Of a DNA stretch of 57,500 bases, positions 10,368 to 22,156 are shown in pieces; position 1 is the stretch's first letter; each line of letters opens with the position of its first letter. The notes under the pieces are model-generated. The model was not told where the DNA came from, made no database searches, and worked only from the letters and a program-made list of their open reading frames with translations. The DNA is from Choanephora cucurbitarum. Taxonomy: Eukaryota; Mucoromycota; Mucoromycetes; Mucorales; Choanephoraceae. Both the position numbers and the translations under genes were made by a program. The stretch is taken from positions 1-57,500 of the forward strand of contig JAIWNI010000082.1 in the NCBI GenBank assembly GCA_025331435.1. Direction: 5' to 3'.

Positions 10368-11533
10368 ATGTTGGATCAAAGAAAGAGCCTATATTTGATT
10401 GTAATCATATTGCTTGTATCTTCACTTGTCTATCTGAGCCACCTTTACTCAAGAGAAACACTACCAAAGACAGACGCCAGTTATCTGACAAATGAACAGA
10501 CCTTCTTTGATGCCAATACAACCTATGATCCATTTGTATGTGACTGTAGTACCATAGCACAAAATACATCATCTAGTCTACCATCAGAACCTATTGCCCT
10601 ACCAGACGAAAAACAGAATACACAGGACATCGAGATTCCTGATCATTTACCACCACCACCACCAGCATTGATGAAGAAGATTAAAGCCAACCTATTAGAA
10701 AACCGAGTATTGCTAGTAGCCACAGCTAACTTTGGTATGCGACACCATGTCTATAACTGGATTGAATCATTAAAGCGAACTGGCCAAAAGAAATATTTGA
10801 TCTTCTGCTTCGATCAAAAACTGTATGATCATCTCAAAGCAGCAGGTTACAGTCGACATGCCTCCATGATACCCGATATCTGGTTTCATACCCAGGTAGA
10901 GGCAGACTTCAAGACCTATTTCTCCAAAGAGTATCGCATCATCACTCACTCAAAGACATTGGTAGTACAGCAATTATTGTATTTGGATATCAATGTGTTC
11001 TTTTCGGATGTTGATATTATCTGGCTAAGACCAAATATTGTAGACTATGTCAATACACTGTTACAAATGCGACAAGAGACACATGTGTTGTTTCAGCAAG
11101 AAGGCATGAATCAACAGGAGGTCAACAGTGGCTTTTATTTGATGCGGCCTTCCTTAGAGATGAAGCGACTGTTGGCCGAGACAATAGCCATTCAAGATAC
11201 GAATGATGCCAAGACTCAACAAGGTGCTATGAATATGGCACTTGATAAGCTGAATTTAGATTTAAGAACAGGCTCAGTAGTCTTACTGGATGCGTTGCAC
11301 TTTCCAAATGGCTTTGTTTATTTTACACAAGATTTGCCAAATAAGCACGGAATTCAGCCATTTATTATTCATGCCAATTACCTGGTAAGCATATTGTATT
11401 CTTTGTTTACGTTAGACTCATTTTAGTATAGGTGGGAGAAGAAAAGAAGACAAAGCTAAAGGAGTATGACTATTGGTATCTAAACGAAACTTGGCTGGAC
11501 CAAATAGATACTCAATTAGAACTTAAACACTAA
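10368..11533 (+). CDS. Type II membrane nucleotide-sugar glycosyltransferase
   Basis: Two exons (10368-11384, 11432-11533; phase 0) give about 372 residues. A short basic cytosolic tail is followed by one membrane anchor at residues about 9-26 (LIVIILLVSSLVYLSHLY). Next is a linker rich in Pro and acidic residues, then a luminal domain from residue about 105. The domain has a DxD metal/nucleotide-sugar motif in FFSDVDIIWLRP, plus EVNSGFYLMRPS and QQGAMNMAL, typical of the Nucleotid_trans (PF03407) family. That family includes plant RGXT/RRA-like and fungal Golgi transferases. It probably adds a sugar to glycoproteins or wall polysaccharides in the Golgi. Donor and acceptor cannot be read from the sequence. 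Confidence 0.88.
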
Positions 11534-11631
11534 ATTTGTACATGTTAAATTCTCTGTATAATAAATCCTCCTATTAGCCTATAGTTGGAACAATAAATAG
11601 AAATTTATTTTTGGTAGGTGTCACATGAATA
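11534..11631. terminator. Convergent 3' ends with AATAAA signals
   Basis: Only 98 bp separate the glycosyltransferase stop from the stop of the GRAM/VASt gene. The stretch contains ATAATAAATCC and CAATAAATAG, usable as polyadenylation signals for the plus strand. Confidence 0.5.
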
Positions 11632-13811
11632 TTATTTACAAAAAGGAGGTCGGGCCAATCTTGAAAGTCGCTTATCAAAATCTTGTGCTTCGTGCCTTAA
11701 CTCATCTAAGCGCTGTTGCGTCTGCTTCATTTTAGACTCCATCAATCGGTTATCTTGTACGACAGTTGTTTGATCATGAAGTGCTTTTAAATGGTCAGAT
11801 ATATGTTGCATCCGTATAGCCAGCATACAGTGCGCCAACAAGACAAAGAAAATGCCTGCATAGATAAGATAGGTAGGTCGAACGGCTCGAGTAGGTGGAG
11901 TAGGCAGGTGGGCTCTGTTCAGCAGATTTTGGGAGAGTGATGGGTCAAGTTGCTGTATCAAAGCTGGCTGACTGAGTACAGAATGTAAATGCTGATAGAG
12001 CCTTAACTGATCTTCAGCTGCATTTTTCTCAATAATAGCTTATAACAGGGCATCATTAGTAAACAGTTGGAAATAATGATTAAAATAATACTTTACAGCT
12101 TACAAGGCCAGCTTTAGAAAAGACAACTTGGAATGTCACCAGTACATGTACTTTGTCTTTACTTTCGCGAGTGATGCAGGTACGTGATTGAATAGAATAA
12201 ACTGCACCCATTGGCATATCTGGCATTGATTTCTTGACAGTAACACAACAGTAGTATGGATATTTTTTGTGTATCTTTTGTTCTTGGAATAGAACTTTAA
12301 CAAGCTTGGCACCTTGATTGAAACAATAAGTTACTGTTGTCTTTCTTTATACGTATACTTAACATACCCATCGTATTTGAACTCTTGATCCTTCTCTTGG
12401 CTATCACTTCTCGTTGATTGCGCTTCCAGGCACCTAACTGAACATCTACAAAGTGCATTAATATCTCTAAACTAGCCACATTTCGTTCTTTGTTTTACCT
12501 TCAAATTGTTCATATTTCTCCAGAAAGCCTTTCATGAATTGGCTATCAAACAAGAGTTCAAACATTTCACTGACACTACTTTGATAAGATTGATCAAGAG
12601 CAACATGAAAATATTGTTGTTTTCGTATAGCACATGGGCAGATACCCTTATTCGTGGATATCTCTGGTTCTGGCACTCTTTTTTCTCGTTTCGATCTCAA
12701 AATACTCTCAATACTAGGGGCTGCCAAGAGTTCCCGACCACTTTGAGCAAATGAATCTGAGATAGATCGAGGGCGATTTTGTTTAGGCTCTGATAGTTTT
12801 TGTTGTTGCACTAAGCTATCTGAAGGTGGAAGAGCTGCCTCTAATTTGGTTGGAATCTGTTCTTCTTCTTCTTCAATTAACATAGCTGAATCTGATGCTG
12901 AAGATGGCAAACTGTCACCGTCACTTTCAACTAGCTTTTCTTGTGATTGAACACGTTTACTGAGATTCCAAATCTTGACAATTTGCTCATACGTTTGATC
13001 ACGAAGCAAAAAAGAAGCAAAGATATGCTAAAGGCAAAGTAATTAAGACTTGACTAGTATAATGTATCAATAGACATACTGTAGACGTATTTGTAGCAAT
13101 CAGAATACCATTCGGTATGATCTTAGCTGTCATTCTTTTCTCAATTCGTTCAATTTCCGCAAACTGGATCACAAGCTGCAATAAAAGAAAAAATGATTTA
13201 GAAAGCATAAAGTACATAATGCCAGACATATTACATTGGTCACCCAGCCAAAGATATTACTCTTAAAGCAGACATGATGCTCAGAAAGATAAAGATGTCC
13301 TTGTAAAAGAATTTCTTTTTGAAGAGCACATTTATAATCTAAGAAGGGAGAGCATTAATTTGTGTTGGTTTAAATAAATGTCTAACTTGCCATCAATCAA
13401 TAGATCACTCTCGGGTACACTTTTAAAGAGCGCATGAAATTCATCATTTTTCTTTTTGCTAGCCAATGAGAGGTCACAGGCAGAGGCAAAGCTACCAGGT
13501 TTATCAATGGTAGATAGAGCATCAATTGTCAATGAAGGTTCTTCATCTGTACTATATTTGGCTGTAGAATCCACACTATAGCGATGAGGTCTTTGTGAAA
13601 GAATTTCGTCATTATCTTCTTCCAATGTAATAGTATCCACTGAGGAAAAGTTAGCTTTATCCAAGCTACGGCGCTTTCTGTTATTTACAAATGATTTTGT
13701 AGTATCTTTGGCTTTACTGAACATCTTGTGAGCTGAAAAGCGGTTCTTGTTAGACGAGGAAGCAGAGTCGATGCTGCGATGAAGAGATGAGGAAGAATGA
13801 TTCTGTGACAT
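11632..13811 (-). CDS. GRAM and VASt domain sterol-transfer protein (Lam/Aster group)
   Basis: Seven exons: 13391-13811, 13235-13338, 13080-13175, 12499-13027, 12368-12445, 12097-12312 and 11632-12038, giving about 616 residues. A Ser-rich N-terminal 130 residues is followed by a GRAM domain (CALQKEILLQGHLYLSEHH, then CFKSNIFGW). A disordered acidic linker comes next, then a VASt-like domain (from FHVALDQSY through VLVTFQVVFSK). One C-terminal membrane span lies at about 535-557 (TYLIYAGIFFVLLAHCML), followed by a coiled coil. This is the architecture of yeast Lam/Ltc and animal GRAMD1/Aster proteins, which sit in the ER at membrane contact sites and move sterols from the plasma membrane. Intron 1 uses a GC donor; the family sequence LIDDYxCALQ requires it. 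Confidence 0.92.
13339..13390 (-). other. GC-AG intron
   Basis: The donor is G|GCAAGT, the consensus form of the rare GC donor class, and the acceptor is CTTCTTAG. Using the neighbouring GT (in GCAAGTTAG) breaks the frame. The GC donor gives LLID-D-YKCALQ, matching the strongly conserved GRAM start. Confidence 0.85.
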
Positions 13812-15111
13812 ATTTTATATAAGTCACATTAAAAGGTTAAGAATGGCAAGAAAAGTATAATTAGGTTAAGATGACGTCGTTGATGCTCTTGTTTTCAGAA
13901 GAGAAAAAAACTTTCTCTGTACTAAAGAGAAGAAGAAGTTATATCCTTTTTATTGTTTACAAGCGAATTCATATGCGGACAATAGAAAGAAAACGATGGA
14001 TGGTTACCGCTTTCGGCGCCAGGGACTGAATTATTCGGCACGTTTAAGATTCATCAGGTAAGAATGACTTTAAACTCAGGTACAGAAAATGCTGGAACAA
14101 CCAACGAATTGAGGGTTAATGAAGTAAAAGAGAATCGGTACAGGTGGGTTTTGTTATACTCTTTAGTTTTAATGTCTTCTCAAGATTAAAAATTCAAAAC
14201 CTGTTCTTTTTAAAGAGGTACTCCATAATGAAAAGTGTACGTTTGGGTTAGTTGATATATTTTTTTAAGGTTCAGAATTGAAACTCTATTTGATTGTTAC
14301 ATAAAATCGGCTCATTGTCATTGCATTTTGAGATACAATGGCCTATCTTGTGACGAAAAGATAGAACGCTTGTATACTATGCAATGTCTTTGGTTGAATG
14401 GTCAGTTGCCTATTGACCCTAACAGTTATAACTTTTAGAGATGAATTTACCAGATTATTTGCTCGGCTCATTTCACATAAAGAAATGTGATTGTGTAAAT
14501 TACTATCCGTTCATTTCGATCTTGTACTGAGCCATTAAGCAGCTTCAGCGCACTTTTTGTATGATGGTGTAGTCCCATGGTGTTTAACACATCTGAAGAT
14601 CAAATCTTCTTGAAGGAGATATCTATAAAGAAGAAATGAAAAGAAGCGCAAAGAAAATGCCAGGCGATAACGATTGGTCGCCGTGGATATAATGTAGGCA
14701 CAAGAATAGGAGGTGATAGAAAGTAGGATGGTGCTTGTAAGCAAGACACACATTCAATATATACGGCTGTCTGTATCGCAAATGGAAATTATGGTTTGCA
14801 GACATGTGTCTATTGTCTCAACAAACTTACTCATACAAAATCGCGTTTTATCAAGCAATGCAAAGTAGCCTATAGGGAAATCAAAGGTTTGTTCATCTGC
14901 TACAATTCTAGCTGTCCTTCTGTTCGAAATCATTGTGATACAAGTTTGTAAAAGAAGCGACGTATTGGTTGCACGTGAAGCGTGGTAATCAACACAAGTT
15001 TTTTTTTTATTAAAAAAAAAATGGCTTGCATTGGTCATTTAGATGTGTCAGAAAAGGCTGCGTCACACTACTTTGAAGCGTACACATATATACATATATA
15101 GATAGCTGTGA
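13812..15111. other. Intergenic region without a convincing gene
   Basis: About 1.3 kb between the start of the GRAM/VASt gene and the 3' end of the kinase gene. Two short minus-strand ORFs lie here (14754-15038 and 14535-14753). The latter ends in a plausible coding tail (RCVKHHGTTPSYKKCAEAA) after a good acceptor near 14622. I could not join them in a consistent model, so I leave them uncalled. Confidence 0.4.
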
Positions 15112-16364
15112 TCAAAATGATGTTCTATTCATCAACTTGTCCAGTGCCAACAAGACATGATCTATACTTGGGCGGCGATCTGGATCGGTCGTCAACAACC
15201 ATGAGATAAAATTTTGAAACCCTTTAGAATAATGCTGTTGATTAGAAGGGAAGCTGAATTGTCTGTTGAGAATGGCAAGTGGCAATGTACCACCTTGCTG
15301 ATTCATTGTCATCTCAAAAGGCGATACTCCATACGCAACGGCGAATAAAGTACACCCTAATGACCAGATATCTACTTTCTCAGTTAACAGTGAATCTGGC
15401 TTAACATCGAACAACTCAGGTGCTCGATAAGGCATGGAGCAATGCTCTGCTGCATCATCTTGTTCAACAATGGCCGATTTTTTGTTTTCTATGTATATTC
15501 TTGCTGGTTTTGCAGATCCAAAGTCCATTAAAACAGGCATTGTACCATCGTCTGAAAGCAAAACGTTACTAAGACACAAAGAGAGAGAAATCAGTTTGTT
15601 TCTTGTTTGGTCAAATAAACAACATACGCAGGTTTAATGTCTCGATGTGCATAAGGCATTCTTTCTCCACGCTTGTTTGTATAATTAGCAAGTACTTGTA
15701 CACTGGTACATATCTGTTCGAACAATAACAAAAGCTCTTTTTCTGAAATATGTGTACCAGCAATGAAGTTTCTTTCTATCATGTCTTGCAGGTTTCCTCT
15801 CTTTCCTTTTTTATGAGTACTTGCTTCATGTTCTATACGTGGAATTTACCTTGTAGAAAGGCATAAGCATATAAAGTGTCCTGTTACTATCTTGTTCTTT
15901 AACCATGCATACATCCTATTAAATACTATTAGTCATTCTGTTCCTTCCTTTCTCCCCCTTCCATCTTACATTAGCCATACAATAATTTGAATAATACCCT
16001 TTTGTTGAAATCGATCTGTGATCAAGGCTTCTCTTATGGCTGCCTTTGCTGCCTCTTTATCCAATCTACATCGAATTGCTTTGACAGCAAACAACTCTTT
16101 CTGTTGATTTTCCGCCAAGTAAACTTGAGAAAACCCACTACAAAAAAAAGGAGTATATTCCTTCCGCTTTAGAAGGATATAACACTTGAAAAAAACACGA
16201 CCAAATAAACCTTACCCCTCACTTAAAAGCTTAGTGATCCAAATTGTCTGGCCATTGACTTGGATGGTTTTGTTTGAAGAAGAAGTACTGACAATGTTAT
16301 AAGTTTCAGTTACAGACTCAACTGCTGAATTAAAGGTGCCGATCAAGTCATTCAGGATGGACAT
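15112..16364 (-). CDS. ENV7: STK16/Env7-family serine/threonine protein kinase
   Basis: Five exons: 16216-16364, 15981-16137, 15850-15915, 15628-15800 and 15112-15568, giving about 333 residues, essentially the kinase domain alone, as in human STK16 (305) and yeast Env7 (364). Visible motifs are the Gly-rich loop EGGFSQVYL, the VAIK-type lysine in FAVKAIR, GNLQDMIE at the hinge region, catalytic YAHRDIKPANVLL, MDFGSAKP, and YRAPELFDV. The insert between DFG and APE (IYIENKKSAIVEQDDAAEHC) is characteristic of STK16. Family members are membrane-anchored by N-terminal acylation and act in Golgi/vacuole membrane traffic. I see no Gly2-Cys pair here, so anchoring may differ. Confidence 0.92.
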
Positions 16365-16963
16365 TGAGTCGTGTTTGATATGCAAGTGAGTTATTACAAG
16401 TAAAAAAAAAGACAGAAAATGAGATTATTGGATTGGATGAAACGCTTGATTTCCTTTTTTAGATATCATGCTATTATCTTACTTTGCTATTTTAAGCAAT
16501 GAGCTTGGTGGTGCCGAAAAGAAAAAAAATAGTGGACCCTTAATAAAAGAAAAGTCCTTGTTTCAGATTGCCTATTTGACTGGGTGACACAACTAATAAT
16601 CAATTCTGGAAGTTCCCCTTAGAGTAGATCAGAGCGATTGTTGAAAAGCTTGCTATACTGAAATCAAATGCAAAAACACTAAAGTACAAAGAAGCAAATG
16701 TTGCCAAAGAATACCAAAGACAATGCACAACCATTCTTGGGTCCACCATTTTTCGACATAAGCAATTTAGTATAATAGAGTTAATGGTGCATTATTTTTT
16801 TTTATTTTTTTGGTTGTGCTTAAACCTTGAAAGTTAAAGGAGCAAAAAAAACAGTCACCTCATGCTTAAATTTGAACAAAGAACACCATCATCAATTTAT
16901 TCTCTCGTTTAACTGTTGACTATTTACTAAATTTCTACACGCTACGTTCTAAACGCTAACAAA
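16365..16963. other. Spacer between kinase start and Helitron
   Basis: About 600 bp holding the kinase promoter and the left end of the Helitron. I could not place the Helitron 5' terminus (expected to begin TC). AT-rich with a T11 tract near 16795. No gene seen. Confidence 0.4.
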
Positions 16964-19146
16964 ATGAACGAGCCTGGTCACTCCCGCAGAGCATCCCGTC
17001 TTTGCAGATTGAACCCTCGCAACCAAGTCGACAACGATGTTCAGATGGAAGATGCTTAGCAACAACAGGCATTAACAAATACTATCTATTGTTCAGCATG
17101 CAATGAACTCGGCCATTCCCGTCGAACTTTTGCTGGATGTAGACTGAATCCACGTAACATCAACTTGGAACTGGACGAAGAGACCCCTTCTCGAGAAATT
17201 TGCTCAAGTTGTGGAAGCGAAGGTCATTCTAGACGTACAAGTAGACATTGTCCTCTCAACGCGCAATTCACCAGAAACATCGCCAGGGATTTGAGTGTAG
17301 TACCTTCAGGCCGACATGAGCTTGGTTCAACGAGTTGTGTTTGTAGTCACTGTGGGGCTTTGATGTGGACTCAGGAAAGAGTTTCCAATAGTAACATTGA
17401 TCAACCTGTGTATCAACTGTGTTGTTGTAAGGAAGATGTTATGTTGAGTTCATTGCAACCAACTCCTCCAGAAATCGGTGGCTCGCTCAAAGAAAATGAC
17501 AATGTCTCTAAGGAGTTTCGAAGCAACATCAGAATGTATAATAGCTCTTTAAGCTTCACTTCTTTTGGCGTAAATTTGGATTTGAATCTAGCTAACAGTC
17601 GAAACGGTTCGTATACCTTTCGAATTCAGGGAAACCCATATCATTTGATTGGGTCTGCCATTCCATCTGACAATTCAACTCCTAAATTTGCACAAATCTA
17701 TATCTTTGATACTGAGCATGAGCTAGAAAATCGTCATGTAATTGCACGTAATGTAGAGCTTGCAACTCTAGAAGGATTACGAAACATACAGCATCGAATT
17801 AATCCCTTTGTTGCTGTCTTCAAAAATATGACTCAAATTGCTACTGAACAACGAGGCAATCTCAACAATAATGATGGAAGAGAAGACATTGCGTCATTAG
17901 AAAACGTAAAATTAGTTTTCAGAGCTGAAGGGGTTCCAGATCGTAGACGTTACAATAGACCTACAGGTGGTTCTCAAGTTGCTGCAACCAATTATGGGGA
18001 TATTGTTGTACAATACCAGGATAGTTCAGTTAATAGAGTCAGTGAGTCCAACCAATTCTACGACTCATTGCATTACGTTCTTTTGTTTCCTTTTGGTGAA
18101 CTTGAATGGAGTATCGCTACCCCAAGCACAGTATCCAATCAGAACTTAACCATTATGCATTTCTACAGCTTCAGATTAATGTACAGACCCTCTGATGGTA
18201 ATCTATTGCATCTCTTTGGAAATCTTTTCCATCAGTATATAGTCGACATGTATGCCAAAATGGAGCAAAACAGACTTATGTATATTCGACAGAACCAACA
18301 AAACTTAAGATGTGAGCTCTATCAAGGTTTACAGGATGCCGTTACTCTTTCAGATGGTTTGGAATCCAGTAATCAACAAGAATCAGTCCGTCTAGGCCAA
18401 AAAGTAATCCTACCATTTACATTTATCGGAGGACCTCGCCATATGGCACAACTCTATCAAGATGCTCTGAGCATAGTAAGACGTTTTGGAAAGCCAGACT
18501 ATTTTTTCACTTTTACGTGTAATCCACATTGGCCTGAAATCCAACGAGAACTTCTCTATCATCAAAAGGCATCTGATCGTCCTGATCTCTGTAGCAGGGT
18601 ATTCCACTTGAAGCTTGGTGAATTACTTGAGAACCTAACCAAAAGACATGTCTTGGGAAAAGCAATAGCTTTTGTTTATACTATTGAATTTCAAAAGAGA
18701 GGAATTCCACACGCTCATATTCTGTTGATAGTAGATCCTTCAGACAAACCTTTGACTACGGAAGAAATCGACAATGTCGTTTCCGCTGAAATACCTGACC
18801 CAGTTCGCTATCCTTTAGCTCATCAAACTGTGGTCAATCACATAATTCATGAACCCTGTGGTGTAATCAATCCTGAAGCAGTCTGTATGGATGCACAAAA
18901 AAGTATCCAAAAAGCTTTTGTGATCAAACAACTGTCAATCAAGAAGGCGGCTATCTAGTTTATAGAAGAAACAACGGGGTTACAGTTGCAAAGACCGCAA
19001 ATAGACACACCTACAATATTGATAATCGTTGTGTCGTACCACACAATCTGTACCTTGCTACTAAATTCGATCCACACATTAACGTTGAGATATGTTCATC
19101 CGTTAATAGCATCAAACATGTGTACTGTCGAGAACGTGTCGTTAAG
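16964..19146 (+). pseudogene. Helitron N-terminal zinc-knuckle, helitron-like N and Rep part
   Basis: Reading from the ATG at 16964 gives three tandem copies of a GHSRR-containing knuckle: GHSRRASRLCRLNPRN, CSACNELGHSRRTFAGC and CSSCGSEGHSRRTSRHC. An in-frame TAG at 17057 lies between the first two, so a downstream protein of about 600 residues starts after it. A CSHCGALMW...PVYQLCC zinc segment and the Helitron-like N domain follow, then the Rep HUH signature IEFQKRGIPHAHILL. A one-base shift in an A-run near 18896-18901 moves the frame; the continuation (KYPKSFCDQTTVNQEGGY) is clear and ends at 19146. The expected YxxxYK tyrosine motif is not recognisable just before that end. Confidence 0.88.
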
Positions 19147-19435
19147 TAAATCTGAAATCTAAAACATCCAATCGTCTTTCAGGAAGAGCTACTCCTTTAC
19201 GAGAACTTTCTGCGAGACACAAGCTACTAGGAAACTTCGAGTAGATTCCTCAGGAAACAACATAAAATAGAACCTCTTTTAACAATATCTTTATTTTTGC
19301 TAAATTTCTTCTTTACTATTTATGCTGATACCTACCAGCCAATTATAAGGCGACTTCCCAATCCAGTATCTAACTCTTATCTTAGTACAAGTACGTATAC
19401 AAAGGCCATAAATGGGCTTCACTATCAGTTGAACA
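19147..19435 (+). other. Disrupted Rep/helicase junction
   Basis: Between the Rep remnant and the recognisable NDEVRSSIDARYVSAPEAC segment there are about 290 bp that do not read as Helitron protein. This is where the second half of the Rep domain should be. An internal deletion, an insertion, or both would explain it. Confidence 0.5.
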
Positions 19436-21911
19436 AAATGACGAAGTACGTTCCTCTATTGACGCTAGATATGTGTCTGCTCCTGAAGCATGCTGGAGAA
19501 TATTTTCATTCCCAATGCATAAGGAATTTCCCCATTATCAACGCTTGGTAATTCATCTTGAAAGTGAGGCTTCGGTCTACTTCAATGAGAATGAAGATGT
19601 CCGTGATGTTTTGAGACGAGCTGAACAACAAGACACAACGCTGACCAGTTGGCTTAAAACCAATCAAGTCGATCCTGATGCCAGATCGATCTTATACCCA
19701 AACTTTCCCGAGCAGTATGTTTGGCATGCATCTGCAAAACCTCGAAGATGGGAGAAACGTCAACGTGAATTTGGTACAACCATTGGTAGAATATATTCTG
19801 TTTCTCCAAAGAGATCAGAACTTTATCATCTCCGAATGCTACTATATCACGTTCCTGGCGCTACCTCTTTTGCTGATTTGAGAACTGTTCGTGGCGTTTG
19901 CTATCCCACTTTTCAAGCTGCAGCTCGAGCATTGGGTTTGCTTGCTTCTGACAATCAATGGAAAGAACGTCTAGAAGAAGCCGCTCATACGCAATCGCCT
20001 GTCTCTCTTCGCAAACTATTTTGCATCATACTCATGTTTTGTGATCCTGCGGATCCTTACCAGCTATGGCTAGATTTCAAAGACAAGCTTTCGGAGGATC
20101 ATTGGTACCAACTTCACACCGATCCTGTATTTGATCCAAATGTAGATGATACTCATGAAACAGCATGCAATTGTGCATTGCTTGACATTGAAGATATCCT
20201 ACAAAGTCATTACGGAACAAGTTTGCAATGGTATGACTAATTCCAGTTGCCCTCAGTTGATTATAAAATAGACCATATCAGCTCTCTTTTGAGTAGTCTC
20301 ATTCAACAACAACACCAACTCAATGCCGCTGCAAGACAGACAGATTTATCTGAAGCTATAGAAAACTTCGACGAAGATTAACGTCATGTTTTTGATGCTA
20401 TCATGCATTGTGTTCAAAGAGACGGTTGTACTTCAACTGAATTTGCTCGAGTATTTTTATTGACGGACCTGGAGGCACAAGTAAGACCTACCTCTTTAAT
20501 ACTCTGCTAAAGGCAGTAAGATCCACTGAAGATGGGTTCGCTCTGGCTGTTGCATCCAGTGGCACAGCTGCTCTACTTTTGGACAGCAGTCTTACTGCTC
20601 ACTCTTTGCTTAAAATACCTCTTGAAACCAGCTCAACCACAATGTGTGGAATTAAACCTTTTTCTTCTGAAGTCGAGTTGATAAAAAAAAACTCATCATC
20701 TGGGATGAATCGTCAATGATAAACAAGTCTACCCTTAAAACTGTGGATCGTACTTTAAAGACATCTTTGGTACTGATAACAGTACTCTTGAATCAATCCC
20801 TTTTGGTGGCAGGCTAATTGTTTTTGGTGGTGATTTCCGTCAAGTACTCCCTGTGGTCCCCAAAGGCAGTCGAACAGATGTAGTAAATGCATGTATTAAC
20901 CGCTCTTATCTCTGGCCATCATTCGTTGTAAAGAGGCTTAGAATCAATATGCGAGTACAGCAAGCTCAACAAAATAGCGATTTGTTATTGTCACAAGAAC
21001 TTGAGCAATTTGCTAACATGCTGTTGGAAATTGGCGATGGAACATTTAACACTCTGCGAATGCAAGTTTATCCCAGTTTCTTTTCAACTGATACCGACTT
21101 TATCAAACTGCCGGAGCCAATGCTTATTCCAGGTGATAACCTTTTGCACCTTCTCTCCACTGTTTTTCCAGAACTGTTCGATTCAAACACACCTCTTCCA
21201 AACAGGGCATTCAACCTGATGAACTCTGCTCTCCTCACCCCTCTTAATGCTCATGTTACGGATATCAACCGTTTGTTAATCAACAAGTTCCCTGGCGATT
21301 CAGTCATTTACTATAGTGCTGACGAAGCCCTTACTCAACAACAATCCCTCATTTATCCTGCTGAAGTTCTTAATGCTATTGAGTCAGGCTCATTGCCACC
21401 TCATGTGCTTGAATTGAAAGTTGGAGCTCCCATCATGCTTCTACGAAATCTTGACCCCATGAGTGGTCTTTGTAATGGAACCAGACTTATCGTAAAATCA
21501 CTGATGCTTAATGTGATTGAAGCTACGATTGAAACAGGCGCATTTGCAGGATCCATTGTATGCATTCCTAAGATAAAACTTCTTTCAGGTAAAAACGATG
21601 CCATACAATTTCAACGAATTTAATTTCCTGTGCGACTTGCTTTTGCGATGACGATAAACAAGGCTCAAGGTCAAACTCTTGATCGAGTTGGGCTTTATTT
21701 ACCAAAGCCAGTCTTCAGTCATGAACAACTCTATGCTGCTCTTTCAAGAGTTAGACATAAGAATTCCATTAAGGTCTTAATTGGTAAATCTAATTCTGTT
21801 CCTGCTCAATATGCAATGAATGGTCTTAAAACACAAATGTATTTATATCCTCAGTATCCTTACATGAACATCAATAAAAAGAGCACTTTTAGAAATCACA
21901 TTTACATCTGA
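19436..21911 (+). pseudogene. Helitron PIF1-like helicase part
   Basis: The reading starts at ARYVSAPEACWRIFSFPMH and continues through the SF1B helicase. Walker A is GPGGTSKTYLFN, Walker B region is LIIWDESSMINKSTL, then FGGDFRQVLPVV, NARVT-type LTPLNAHVTDINRLL, LRNLDPMSGLCNGTRL and the C-terminal [19 protein letters not shown]. Stops at 20238, 20379 and 21621 each fall where the family has glutamine (for example EDQRHVFDAI). Single-base frameshifts occur in short homopolymers near 20455, 20690 and 20757. A functional copy would unwind DNA during rolling-circle transposition; this copy cannot make a full protein. Confidence 0.9.
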
Positions 21912-21935
21912 TTCCCATCCAAATTATCTCTACAG

Positions 21936-22156
21936 ATTAAGTGTTGTACGAGGGTGTTGACCATCAAGGCAGAGAATCTTATAAACTCAAGAAGGATGCA
22001 GCGCTTGACATCATCAAGCTGATGCATAGTATAGCCATGAAAAGAGAAGTGCACCCAAAGATAATGAGAGGTCATACCGCGTTCGAAAGGTATGGGATCA
22101 AGGCCTTCTTTATCGATGCTGAAATCATGGCGAACATATTGAATAAGGAAAGTTAA
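21936..22156 (+). pseudogene. Unidentified coding fragment after the Helitron
   Basis: About 71 codons (containing RESYKLKKDAALDIIKLMHS and ERYGIKAFFIDAEIM) read as a globular C-terminal piece with a natural stop. A stop lies immediately upstream in frame and a CTACAG acceptor is at 21931-21935. It looks like the last exon of a gene, either captured by the Helitron or left behind. I do not recognise the family. Confidence 0.35.

Larger units (their letters stand above)
16964..21911 (+). mobile_element. Helitron, autonomous type, inactivated
   Basis: A RepHel-type reading runs through this region: zinc knuckles, a Helitron-like N domain, a Rep (HUH) nuclease, then a PIF1-like helicase. It is interrupted by four in-frame stops and several single-base frameshifts, so it is inactive. 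The ends (5' TC, 3' hairpin plus CTRR) were not found, so the true limits are unknown. The plus-strand order matches rolling-circle Helitrons. It is the left member of a transposon cluster that continues to about 32 kb. Confidence 0.9.

Noticed and set aside
13996..14125. Short plus-strand ORF starting MDGYRFRRQGLNYSARL
   Set aside because: The only intron that extends it is about 22 bp, too short, and the product stops soon after.
14535..15038. Two short minus-strand ORFs that might be exons of a small gene
   Set aside because: No donor/acceptor pair joined them in phase with a family-like product.
16964..21911. Alternative genetic code with TAA/TAG as glutamine
   Set aside because: The neighbouring host genes end properly at TAA and TAG, so C-to-T decay of the element is the simpler explanation.
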